Counted from the first letter of the stretch, positions 7,022-13,888 are shown. The stretch is 24,166 nt of DNA from DATJBF01 sp035515475 (GCA_035515475.1 DATJBF010000025.1:1-24166); one strand, 5' to 3'. Numbers and translations: made by a program. Notes: generated from the letters alone by a model not told the origin.

Positions 7022-7175
7022 TGGTGCTCGGTCAACCTTGATTGGGAGGGCGAGCCGACCGTTTTCTCCGTCAACGCCGCGGCTCAGCAGGAGCCTTGGT
7101 CGCCTGTGGCACCGCCAGTGGCGGGTAAACTTCGCCCTCCCCGCGCGCTTCTGATGAACGTTGACGGAGCACTAG
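7022..7175. repeat. Dispersed palindromic element, copy 1 (154 bp)
   Basis: This segment is nearly identical to 14056-14221. Its ends are imperfect inverted repeats (left GGTGCTCGGTCAACC, right GTTGACGGAGCACTAG). A second inverted pair lies inside (GGGAGGGCGA near the left, TCGCCCTCCC near the right), followed by GAGCCG and CGGCTC around the centre. It is non-coding, so it resembles a MITE or REP-like element mobilised in trans. This copy lacks the 12-bp CTCCCGGCGAGC segment present in copy 2. Confidence 0.75.
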
Positions 7176-7178
7176 GAA

Positions 7179-7263
7179 TCCATCCTACCCGAGAATAGGA
7201 GCGTCGCTGAATTGCGCCGGGTGTGCGCCTTTGGCAGAGTCACCGTGCTACGGGTAGGATGGA
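7179..7263. repeat. 13-bp perfect inverted repeat with 59-bp spacer
   Basis: TCCATCCTACCCG (7179-7191) and CGGGTAGGATGGA (7251-7263) are exact reverse complements. The left arm begins four bases past the end of the dispersed element. The enclosed 59 bp do not code for anything recognisable. It could be a very small mobile remnant or a long hairpin. Confidence 0.55.
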
Positions 7264-7593
7264 GGCGAGCATTCGATGGCCAGCAGACGGCGGCAACGGT
7301 TATTTTCGGGCGGCGTTTCGCGCGGCGAAACGTTGAAGCCGCGTTGGAGTGACGAGCTCCGCGCCCACGTTGCGCGGACGCGGAGGCGTGTGTGCCGGGC
7401 AGCACCGGCTTCCCTTGAGGGACTGTTTTCTCCCGGGTGGCATCGGCGGCAGTTTTCCTTCATGCGCTGGGTCCACGTTGCAATGAGCTTTTACCCGGGC
7501 CGGGGATTGACCATCCTTGGCCTCCCCCACGCTGTTGCACTTGGGCCAGCGGGCTGCCGCCCAATGCCACCCATGAGATTCAGACCGGCTGAC

Positions 7594-7774
7594 CCGCCCA
7601 GGGCCTCGGCACTCACCAAAGCGGAACTGGCGGTCCGCGCTGGCAACGTGCCCGTCGCCGAGCGAAAATCCGTGTCCTGCGCTCGGTTGTCTGGTCGGGA
7701 ACAACTCCAAGCCCGTTGTGGTGTTCAAAGCGGATGACGATCCGCGGGCCGTGCGGGGAAGGGGCACAGGTTGA
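7594..7774 (+). pseudogene. Possible third ACT-protein remnant (C-terminal part, frameshifted)
   Basis: In one frame 7694-7756 reads VGNNSKPVVVFKADDDPRAVR, then stops at 7772-7774. The core VVFKxxDDxRA is the C-terminal ACT signature of both intact ACT proteins here (VVFKTSDDDRA and LVFKTTHDDRA). About 90 bp upstream, in another frame, PRASALTKAELAVRAGNV resembles PGLAALLGQRLAAAGVNI of copy A. This suggests a decayed, frameshifted third paralogue. The similarity is short and judged by eye. Confidence 0.35.
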
Positions 7775-8267
7775 AGGTGGGCAGACAGGGGCCAACTGTC
7801 CGCCCGGATAATTTCGAGCGAATGGACATAAGAGATGAGTGCCAAGTCGAATCGAACCGTCGCCGTCGCGCGCCAGCCGGCTGCCACGAACGGCCGTCCC
7901 CCAAGACGAGGGCCAACACCGCCGCACTCCCGGACCCACCGCAGCCGCAAGCCAGCGGTGGCGTTGGCGAAGGGCTTCCGGTTTTTCAATTTGTGAGCGC
8001 AGTGGCAACCCGAATCCCGGCGCGAGCGTGGCCGAAGCGGCCATGAACGGGTTCGCGGTCGCGGTCCGATACCATCCTTACTGACGCGGAACTTTGCTTC
8101 GTGGCAGTTCACCCCCGGCGTGTTCGCCATTGACTTACCGGCGCGCGCCGTGCCGCCGAACTGGAAAGGTAGCTTCGCGATTACGCGAAGAAGACCACGG
8201 AGCAAAAGCAGGAGGGCTGAATTTTAGGATGGCTAAGGGCTCAAAAAAGCCGATAAGTTATGCCACC

Positions 8268-8687
8268 ATGAATCCTGCCAATCCTGACATACGATGGAAA
8301 CAGTGATTCGAAAATTTCCAGAAAGCGTTGGCTCTTCTGCGGGAAGCACTGGCTGACGTTGAGACGCTTTCCCAACTGGAAAAAGAGGGCGTAATTCAAC
8401 GGTTTGAGTTCACCTTTGAGCTGGCTTGGAAAACCGTGAAGGATTACCTCGTGCACCAAGGCATAGCTCTCGAACAAATTACCCCCAGAACCGTGGTTAA
8501 GCAGGCGTTCGCGGCCAAGATCATCCGAGATGGCCAACTTTGGATTGATATGCTCCGGTGGCGGAATTTGATGTCTCGCACCTACGACGAAACTGCCGTT
8601 GACAATGCTCTACGCCCGATGGTTGACCGCTTCCTGCCGGCACTTGAAGAACTCCGTATTTTCCTCGAAGGCAAGAGTGCGCCATGA
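8268..8687 (+). pseudogene. HEPN-type toxin (nucleotidyltransferase substrate-binding, HI0074-like), disrupted by a stop
   Basis: Read through, the product begins MNPANPDIRWKQ, stop, then FENFQKALALL. Family members have Arg at the stop position (RWKQRFENF), so TGA at 8304-8306 looks like a CGA-to-TGA change. The rest is intact: FEFTFELAWKTVKDYL, then TPRTVVKQAF, then MLRWRNLMSRTYDE. In the family the last motif is R-x4-H-x-Y (RNLTSHTY). Here the His is Arg (CGC at 8577-8579), while the Tyr that cognate nucleotidyltransferases AMPylate is kept. So the toxin has lost both its start region and its catalytic His. A TTG at 8328 could start a shorter protein of 119 residues. The end overlaps the next gene as ATGA (8684-8687), the usual coupling in this toxin-antitoxin type. 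Confidence 0.75.
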
Positions 8688-9013
8688 GCCAGTTCGGATT
8701 GACAGACACGGAGCAGGAATTGATTCGTGGAGTCTTGCGTCGTCACACCGAAGTGACCGAGGCGAGAATCTTTGGATCGCGCGCGATGGACAGGTTTCAG
8801 CCCAACTCCGATGTTGATCTCGTGCTTTGGGGTCCCATACCACTTTCAATGCTGGCAACGATTGCCGGTGAGTTGGACGAACTGCCGTTGCCGTACTTGT
8901 TCGACGTGCAGGTTTACGACGCGATCCGTCACCAGCCGCTGCGCGAACACATCGACCGCGTTGCTCAGAGGTTCTACACCCGGAGCGGCGAACCGTCGAC
9001 TGCAAGGAAGTAA
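8684..9013 (+). CDS. MNT-type nucleotidyltransferase (antitoxin of HEPN/MNT pair)
   Basis: This 109-residue minimal nucleotidyltransferase has the signature G-S-x10-D-x-D: Gly31-Ser32 in IFGSRAMDRF, then Asp43 and Asp45 in NSDVDLVLWG. A third acidic residue lies in LFDVQVYDAI. In characterised MntA/HepT systems the enzyme neutralises the HEPN toxin by adding AMP to a Tyr in the toxin's RX4HXY motif. The length is normal for HI0073-like proteins and no key residue is missing, so the antitoxin looks functional although its toxin partner is damaged. Its ATG overlaps the toxin stop by four bases. Confidence 0.85.
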   Translation: MSQFGLTDTEQELIRGVLRRHTEVTEARIFGSRAMDRFQPNSDVDLVLWGPIPLSMLATIAGELDELPLPYLFDVQVYDAIRHQPLREHIDRVAQRFYTRSGEPSTARK

Positions 9014-9475
9014 CCGAACTGTCGCTCCAACTGCGGTCGGACTTGTTTGATTCCTTCGATGAATGCCTTGCGAGTGGGCTGTTTAAGTCCGGCAGGCTTT
9101 GCGTATTTGAACACGGAGGCGGCATGGGCTCCGGTAACACGGCATGTGTGGAGCATTGCCACGTCCACGTCGTAGATGGCTCATTTGATCTTTGTAACGA
9201 TCTTGCAGCGGCCTTTCTAAGCCACTAAAGTTGAGATCAACGAGTGCGACACTTTCAGTTTTGCCCCGGGCTATTTGCTTACCGGTGTCTATGCCGGAGC
9301 ACGCGTATTGCACGGCCTTAAGGCAGAGAAAGCTGACTGTGGAAGTCAGTTCTTTAGGCGTCTTCTTGCCAAGAAGGCCGGTGTGATGGCTTGGAACTGG
9401 CGAATATCACCCAACGTGGAAGCGGCGAATCGGCTTTGCGCCAGCCCGCGTCACCGAACGCAAAAACGCTCTTGA
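9014..9475 (+). pseudogene. HIT-family protein remnant, N-terminally truncated and frameshifted
   Basis: From 9014 one frame reads through SDLFDSFDECLASGLFKSG to RLCVFEHGGG, then ACVEHCHVHVVDGSFDL and a TAA at 9226-9228. HCHVHVV fits the histidine triad H-x-H-x-H-x-x, and FEHG upstream is typical of one HIT subfamily. The neighbouring frame from 9227 continues with KVEINECDTFSFAPGYLL, later GSQFFRRLLAKKAG and WNWRISPNVEAANRL, which matches the C-terminal SQFxRRxLA...WxWR region of the same proteins. Removing one T near 9226 joins the two frames. The N-terminal nucleotide-binding part is absent; the remnant starts right at the end of the antitoxin gene. It is probably non-functional, unless it is a sequencing error. 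Confidence 0.6.
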
Positions 9476-9520
9476 GATGCGGGCAGCGGCGCGATCGCGC
9501 GAAAAGCCGCACCGGCAGCA

Positions 9521-9549
9521 TTGACTTTGCTCGCCGCCCGCCCTAATTG
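9521..9549 (+). promoter_or_regulatory. Candidate sigma-70 type promoter for thrS
   Basis: TTGACT (9521-9526) and TAATTG (9544-9549) are 17 bp apart, which is the optimal spacing. It lies 57 bp upstream of the thrS ATG, and the resulting leader would contain the hairpin at 9571-9588. The match is by eye; the -10 box is imperfect. Confidence 0.4.
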
Positions 9550-9570
9550 TGTTTCTGTAATAAAGCCACG

Positions 9571-9588
9571 CGCAGGCTAAAGCCTGCG
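9571..9588. repeat. Hairpin in the thrS leader
   Basis: CGCAGGCT (9571-9578), AA, AGCCTGCG (9581-9588) is a perfect palindrome 17 bp upstream of the thrS ATG. It is followed by GGCTACAAAAA. The GCGGCTACAA part is shared with the palindrome at 3117-3126. It could limit ribosome access to thrS, which has no clear Shine-Dalgarno, or be a dispersed repeat. Confidence 0.45.
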
Positions 9589-9605
9589 GCTACAAAAACC
9601 AAATT

Positions 9606-11525
9606 ATGGAACGGAAGACACTCGATCAACGCGCACAGATGACCGATCTGGAGCGGTTGCGGCATTCGTGCGCCCACGTGATGGCCACCGCGATTCTCCG
9701 GCTCTGGCCCGAGGCGCAGTTTGCCGCCGGACCGCCCGTCGACGACGGGTTTTACTACGATCTCGAAATGCCGCACCGGATTTCGCCCGAAGATTTCCCG
9801 AAGATCGAAGAGGAGATGAAGAAGGAGATCAAAGCCAACCACGTCTTCGAAAAGGTCACCGTCACCCGCGACCAGGCAATCAAAGACTCGGAGAGCGGCC
9901 GGCTGGGCGGACTGAGCGAGCGGCCGGGTAATCCCAGCAAATTCAAGCTCGGCAATCTCGCGGACATCCCGGAAGGCGAAGAGATCACGTATTTTCAGAA
10001 CGGCGATTTCATCGATCTCTGCGCCGGGCCGCACGTGATGCGGACCGGCAACATCGGCGCGTTCAAGCTCACCAGCGTCGCCAGCGCCTACTACAAGGGC
10101 GACGAGAAGAACCCGCAACTCCAGCGCATCTACGGCACCGCGTTCAAGAACAAGACCCAGCTTGAAGAGTGGCTGAAGATGCAGGAGGAAGCGAAGAAAC
10201 GCGACCACCGCAAGATCGGGGCGGAGATGGGCTTGTTCACCATGGACCCCGACTACACCGGGCCCGGTCTGCCGCTGTGGTTGCCCAAAGGTACCGCGAT
10301 CCTCGAAGAACTCGAAAAGCTGGCGAAAGAAACCGAGTTCGCCGCCGGCTACGTCCGCGTCAAGACCCCCCACATTGCCAAGGAGAAGATGTACAAGACG
10401 TCCGGCCACCTGCCGTACTACGCCGAGAGCATGTTCCCGCCGATGGAAGTGGCCGAGGAAGTTGACAAGTTGAAGGGAGAGACGTTGAAAGGGGGGGCCA
10501 ACGAGGACTCGTCAACCCATCAGCCCGTCACCCCATCAACTTCTCAACCCATCAACCCATCAACCCGTTACTATTTGAAGGCGATGAACTGTCCGCATCA
10601 TCACCGGATTTATGCGGCGGAGCCGCGGAGTTATCGGGATTTGCCGTTGCGGATGGCGGAGTACGGCGCCTGTTACCGGTACGAGCAATCAGGTGAGTTG
10701 TTCGGCCTGATGCGGGTCCGCGAGCTGAACATGAACGACGCGCACATCTATTGCACGCCGGAGCAGTTCGCCGCCGAGTTCAATGCGGTCAACGAGATGT
10801 ACCTGAAGTATTTCAAGATTTTCGGCATCGAGAAATATCAGATGCGGTTCAGCACGAGCGCGCCCGAGGGCATGGGGAAGAAATACGTGGACGAACCGGA
10901 GTTGTGGAAGCAGACCGAGGACATGGTGCGCGAGGTCCTCAAGAACAGCGGGATCAACTTCGTCGAGGTTGCCAACGAAGCGGCGTTTTACGGCCCGAAG
11001 ATCGACGTGCAGGTCTGGAGCGTGATCGGCCGTGAGTTCACGCTGGCGACCAACCAGGTGGATTTCGCCGTACCGAAGCGGTTCGGGCTGACCTATCGCG
11101 ACAAGGACAACGCCGACAAGACGCCGTTGTGCATTCACCGGGCGCCGCTCGGCACGCACGAGCGGTTCATCGGGTTCCTCATCGAGCATTACGCCGGCAA
11201 TTTCCCGCTGTGGCTGGCGCCCGAACAGGTCCGCGTGCTGACGATTGGCGAAGACGAGCCGCTGTTGAACTACGCCAAGGGAATCGTCCAGGAACTCCGC
11301 GCCAACGGCGTCCGCGTCAAAGGCGATTACGGCAGCGACAAGATCAACGGCAAGATCCAGAGCGCCGAGAAAGCGAAAGTCCACACCATGCTCGTCGTTG
11401 GTCCGCGCGACGTGGCGGCGAACGCCATCAGCGTCCGCGTCCACGGCAAAGGCGATCTCGGCGCGAAACCACGCGCGGAAGTGGTGTCTGACATCCTGCA
11501 GGCGATCAAGGCCCGTCGGCCGTGA
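9606..11525 (+). CDS. thrS: Threonine--tRNA ligase
   Basis: This enzyme charges tRNA-Thr with threonine in the cytoplasm. At 639 residues it begins almost directly at the editing (SAD) domain, so the N-terminal TGS domain of about 60 residues is absent. Editing-site residues are His20 and His24 (RHSCAHVM) and Cys139 with His143 (DLCAGPHV). The class II core has Cys329 (AMNCPHH), motif 2 YRYEQSGELFGLMRVR, His380 (NDAHIYC) and His511 (CIHRAPLGTHERFIG). Cys329, His380 and His511 correspond to the zinc ligands. The anticodon-binding domain starts near 555 (EQVRVLTIGEDE). Residues about 285-320 are an odd Ser/Thr/Pro/Gln/Asn-rich insert just before Cys329, encoded by repeat-like DNA. There is no good Shine-Dalgarno before the ATG. 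infC, rpmI and rplT follow, the conserved order. Confidence 0.96.
   Translation: MERKTLDQRAQMTDLERLRHSCAHVMATAILRLWPEAQFAAGPPVDDGFYYDLEMPHRISPEDFPKIEEEMKKEIKANHVFEKVTVTRDQAIKDSESGRLGGLSERPGNPSKFKLGNLADIPEGEEITYFQNGDFIDLCAGPHVMRTGNIGAFKLTSVASAYYKGDEKNPQLQRIYGTAFKNKTQLEEWLKMQEEAKKRDHRKIGAEMGLFTMDPDYTGPGLPLWLPKGTAILEELEKLAKETEFAAGYVRVKTPHIAKEKMYKTSGHLPYYAESMFPPMEVAEEVDKLKGETLKGGANEDSSTHQPVTPSTSQPINPSTRYYLKAMNCPHHHRIYAAEPRSYRDLPLRMAEYGACYRYEQSGELFGLMRVRELNMNDAHIYCTPEQFAAEFNAVNEMYLKYFKIFGIEKYQMRFSTSAPEGMGKKYVDEPELWKQTEDMVREVLKNSGINFVEVANEAAFYGPKIDVQVWSVIGREFTLATNQVDFAVPKRFGLTYRDKDNADKTPLCIHRAPLGTHERFIGFLIEHYAGNFPLWLAPEQVRVLTIGEDEPLLNYAKGIVQELRANGVRVKGDYGSDKINGKIQSAEKAKVHTMLVVGPRDVAANAISVRVHGKGDLGAKPRAEVVSDILQAIKARRP
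10455..10568. repeat. Low-complexity repeat insert inside thrS
   Basis: The segment carries GTTGACAAGTTGAAGG and ACGTTGAAAGG on the left, and several ATCAACCC, TCAACTTCTCAACCC type units on the right. The two halves are loose reverse complements (GTTGA/TCAAC words). It encodes about 36 residues without helix or strand character, placed between MFPPMEVAEE and YYLKAMNCP, which are close together in ordinary ThrRS. It keeps the frame, so the enzyme is still readable. Confidence 0.6.
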
Positions 11526-11702
11526 GTGGCCCCGCACGCCAAAAAGACTGTTGCATTGGCGGGCAAAAAGCCGTAAAAGAACGGGCCATCCGCGTCGGCA
11601 TCGGCGTCTCGAAAACGGAAGCCGCCGGTGGCACGCGACGCGCTTGGACAACGAGAATGGTGAGCAACATCAGCCAACGAATCTAACCCGCAGAGGGTCA
11701 AC

Positions 11703-11708
11703 AGGAGG
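11703..11708 (+). promoter_or_regulatory. Shine-Dalgarno that fixes the AUU start of infC
   Basis: A perfect AGGAGG lies eight bases upstream of ATT at 11717-11719. The frame from this ATT adds the conserved QQFVRVNQKIRARE N-terminus of IF3 that the downstream GTG (11762) would miss. No ATG, GTG or TTG occurs at this spacing. Confidence 0.8.
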
Positions 11709-11716
11709 TCGCACAA

Positions 11717-12280
11717 ATTCAACAATTTGTCCGTGTCAACCAGAAGATTCGCGCCCGCGAAGTGCGGGTGATAGACTTTGACGGAAAACAGCTGGGAATT
11801 CTACCCACTAGCCGGGCGCTGGCGGCGGCCCAGCAAGGTGGTTACGATTTGGTCGAAGTGGCGCCCAACGCGACCCCGCCCGTTTGCCGGATCGTCGACT
11901 TCGGGAAGTACAAGTACGAGCAGGAAAAACGGGAACGCGAGGCCCGCAAACATCAGCACGCGACCAAGCTGAAGGAAATCAAGATTCGGCTCAACATCGA
12001 CCCGCACGATTACGAGACGAAGCTGAATCACATGCGGGACTTCCTCAACGAGGGGATGAAGGTGAAAGTGACGATGATGCTGCGGGGCCGCGAGAACGCG
12101 CATCCCGAGTTTGGCGACAAACTGATGCACAAGGTGATTGAGGACGTACAGAGCTGCGGCCGGGCCGAAGTGATGCCCCGACTGATGGGCCGCAGCATCA
12201 CGATGATGCTGTCGCCGATGCGCGGCGCCGGGAAGAAACACGGCGAGCCGCAACACGACAACAACGAACACGAGGACTAG
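11717..12280 (+). CDS. infC: Translation initiation factor IF-3 (AUU start)
   Basis: IF3 binds the 30S subunit, checks initiator tRNA and start codon, and prevents early joining with 50S. The product has 187 residues. The N-terminal domain (about 1-75) holds VNQKIRAREVRVIDFDGKQL, then YDLVEVAPNATPPVCRIVDF with GKYKYEQ. The C-terminal domain (about 85-170) holds KEIKIRLNIDPHDYETKL, then VKVTMMLRGRENAHPEFG. A tail rich in His, Asn and Glu closes it. The start is ATT at 11717, preceded by a perfect AGGAGG. AUU initiation of infC is a known autoregulatory device: IF3 discriminates against it, so excess IF3 lowers its own synthesis. Annotation from the GTG at 11762 would lose 15 conserved residues. 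It sits 191 bp after thrS and 22 bp before rpmI. Confidence 0.93.
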   Translation: MQQFVRVNQKIRAREVRVIDFDGKQLGILPTSRALAAAQQGGYDLVEVAPNATPPVCRIVDFGKYKYEQEKREREARKHQHATKLKEIKIRLNIDPHDYETKLNHMRDFLNEGMKVKVTMMLRGRENAHPEFGDKLMHKVIEDVQSCGRAEVMPRLMGRSITMMLSPMRGAGKKHGEPQHDNNEHED

Positions 12281-12302
12281 GATTCCGGGAAGGAAACGGC
12301 AC

Positions 12303-12518
12303 ATGCCACGGTGGAAATCGGCCAAGACCAAGAAGGCGGCCCAAAAACGGTTCAAGATCACGGCGACGGGCAAGGTGATGCGCTACGGCGCCGGCAAGCG
12401 GCACCTGCTGGGACACAAGTCCTCGAAGCACAAGCGCCGGCTGGGCCGGACCAAACCGGTCAGCGAGACGCACGAACATCACATTACCGACGTGCTGCCG
12501 TTCGGCCACCGCGGGTAA
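12303..12518 (+). CDS. rpmI: 50S ribosomal protein L35
   Basis: This is a 71-residue basic protein of the large subunit. KTKKAAQKRFKITATGK, then GAGKRHLLGHKSSKHKRRL are the family landmarks, and LPFGHRG closes it, slightly longer than the usual LPY end. The ATG at 12303 has AAGGAAA upstream. Position between infC and rplT is the standard order, and the three are presumably one transcript with thrS or with their own leader. Confidence 0.95.
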   Translation: MPRWKSAKTKKAAQKRFKITATGKVMRYGAGKRHLLGHKSSKHKRRLGRTKPVSETHEHHITDVLPFGHRG

Positions 12519-12560
12519 TTGCCCGTGACCATCAACCATTAACCATTTCGAGGTTTTCAC

Positions 12561-12905
12561 ATGCCCAGAGCCACCAATGCCCCCGCCAGTTGGCGCCGTC
12601 GCAAGCGGATGCTGCAAGCCAGCAAAGGCTACCGCGGCTGGCGCAGCAAAAAGTTCCGCTACGCCAAGAACGCCGTCTGGCACGGCCTGACCTACAGTTT
12701 CGCGCACCGCAAGGACAAGAAAGCCGATTACCGCGCGCTGTGGAACCAACGGATCAATGCCGCCTGCCGCGCGCAGGGCGTCACCTACAGCCGGTTCATT
12801 GCGGCGCTCAAGAAGGCCAATATCGCCCTCGACCGCAAAACGCTCGCCGACCTCGCGGTGAACGATTCCAAGGCGTTCGACGCGGTGCTCGCCGCCACGA
12901 AATAA
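12561..12905 (+). CDS. rplT: 50S ribosomal protein L20
   Basis: This 114-residue protein is an early assembly protein of the 50S subunit and in several bacteria also the translational repressor of this operon. RRRKRMLQASKGYRGWRSKK, then YAKNAVWHGLTYSFAHRKDK, then LWNQRINAACRAQGVTYSRF are conserved. Length is normal. The ATG at 12561 follows CGAGG. The 42-bp gap after rpmI contains a short CATCAACCATTAACCAT repeat. pheS, often next in other bacteria, is not present; the next gene is on the other strand. Confidence 0.96.
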   Translation: MPRATNAPASWRRRKRMLQASKGYRGWRSKKFRYAKNAVWHGLTYSFAHRKDKKADYRALWNQRINAACRAQGVTYSRFIAALKKANIALDRKTLADLAVNDSKAFDAVLAATK

Positions 12906-12933
12906 TAGCGTCGGTGGGAACGCGTGGTCGTCT

Positions 12934-12988
12934 GGTAGGGACTGCGGTCCACCGCGTCCACATGGCCGCGCTGGAGCGCGGCCCTACC
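12934..12988. terminator. Nested palindrome between convergent rplT and PHP gene
   Basis: GGTAGGG (12934-12940) pairs with CCCTACC (12982-12988). Inside lies a strong perfect stem, GGCCGCGCT (12964-12972) with AGCGCGGCC (12975-12983), and a weaker one, GCGGtccaCCGC. It is placed between two convergent genes and could terminate in both directions. There is no T-tract. The form also fits a dispersed repeat. Confidence 0.5.
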
Positions 12989-12999
12989 GTACTTCAATC

Positions 13000-13779
13000 C
13001 TACAACTTCACCAACTCGCGCTTCCGCAGCGTGAACCGGCAAACCTTGTCGTAACCACACGACCGGGCCAACGCCACGGCCCGGTCAAAATCCTGTCCGA
13101 CGTCCTGCGGCACGTGCGCATCGCTGCCGAGGGTGATCGGCACGTTCAGCCGTTGGGCGATTCCCAGGAACTGTTTGCCGGGATAGATTTCTTTGCACGG
13201 CTTGCGTAGTCCGGCCGTGCTCACTTCGATGGCCACCGCGGAGTCGGCCACCGCCCGCAACGCGTCTTCGTACACGGGCGCAAAATCCACCTTCGGGCGG
13301 AAACCGAATTTCTTGGGCAGATCGGGGTGGGCGAGGGAATCGAACAGCCGGGAGCGGGCCGCCTGTTTCCACAACTCGAAGTACTCCCGCCACCGGGCGT
13401 CCACGTCTTCGTTCCGCCAGTCTTCGGCGCGGCCGTCGACGGCGAACTCGCCGATAAAATGGACGCTGCCGAGGAAGAAATCCCACGGATACAGCGCGGC
13501 CAACTCGCGCACCCAGGTCTCGCAGCCGGGCATGAAATCGACTTCCAATCCCAGCTTGACGTGGAGTTTGGGGAATTTCTTTTGGGCCTCGCACACCCAG
13601 CCGACGTACGTTTCCAGGTCCGACTTTTTCATGTGCCAGTCAGTCTCGAGACCGGCCAGCGGGGCGTGATCGGCGCAGCCAATTTCGTCGAGGCCGCGTT
13701 CGACGGCTACGCGGGCGTATTCGACCGGCTCGCCGACGCCGTCCGTCAGTCGGGTGTGCATGTGGTAATCAATCAACAT
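13000..13779 (-). CDS. Histidinol-phosphatase of the PHP family (HisJ type)
   Basis: This PHP-superfamily metal-dependent phosphatase is probably histidinol-phosphatase (HisJ/HisK type), converting L-histidinol phosphate to histidinol. From the chosen start it has 259 residues. Metal-site motifs appear in order: DYHMHTRLTDG, GCADHAPLAG, KLGLEVDFMPG, FFLGSVHFIGEF, LFDSLAHPDLPKKFG, AIEVSTAGLRKP, TLGSDAHVPQDVG. All seven are intact. The start at 13779 (MLIDYHMHT) fits the family. The frame extends 12 codons further to 13815 and neither site has a good Shine-Dalgarno. No other his genes are in the window, so a different phosphoester substrate cannot be excluded. Confidence 0.85.
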   Translation of the reverse strand: MLIDYHMHTRLTDGVGEPVEYARVAVERGLDEIGCADHAPLAGLETDWHMKKSDLETYVGWVCEAQKKFPKLHVKLGLEVDFMPGCETWVRELAALYPWDFFLGSVHFIGEFAVDGRAEDWRNEDVDARWREYFELWKQAARSRLFDSLAHPDLPKKFGFRPKVDFAPVYEDALRAVADSAVAIEVSTAGLRKPCKEIYPGKQFLGIAQRLNVPITLGSDAHVPQDVGQDFDRAVALARSCGYDKVCRFTLRKRELVKL

Positions 13780-13859
13780 GGCGCTGAAGTCTAATGGTTC
13801 CCCTAGCCAGCGCAAGGTCGGAAGTGATGGGAGACAGCGCGGCCGCGGACGCGGAGCAC

Positions 13860-13888
13860 TTGTCCTGCGTGCCGCTTTTCACTACACT
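13860..13888 (+). promoter_or_regulatory. Candidate promoter of the 40-residue membrane peptide
   Basis: TTGTCC (13860-13865), 17-bp spacer, TACACT (13883-13888). Transcription would begin near 13895, so the mRNA would start almost at the ATG at 13897, giving a nearly leaderless message. There is no Shine-Dalgarno, which fits. Confidence 0.4.

Larger units (their letters stand above)
6993..8267. other. 1.3-kb non-coding or decayed region
   Basis: No frame here looks like an intact gene. Frames on the minus strand are open for up to 300 codons (7300-8205), but they are rich in Arg, Pro and Cys and match no family I recognise. Contents that can be named are the dispersed element (7022-7175), a 13-bp inverted repeat (7179-7191 with 7251-7263), a 7-bp hairpin at 7314-7332 (CGTTTCG/CGAAACG), and a short ACT-like fragment (about 7594-7756). 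The rest appears to be eroded sequence. Confidence 0.55.

Noticed and set aside
7300..8205. Minus-strand open frame of 301 codons in the non-coding region
   Set aside because: No family signature, no ribosome binding site and Arg/Pro/Cys-rich composition. The only family-like signal in the region is on the other strand.
11762..11764. GTG as start of infC
   Set aside because: It would remove conserved IF3 residues and has no Shine-Dalgarno; ATT at 11717 has a perfect one.
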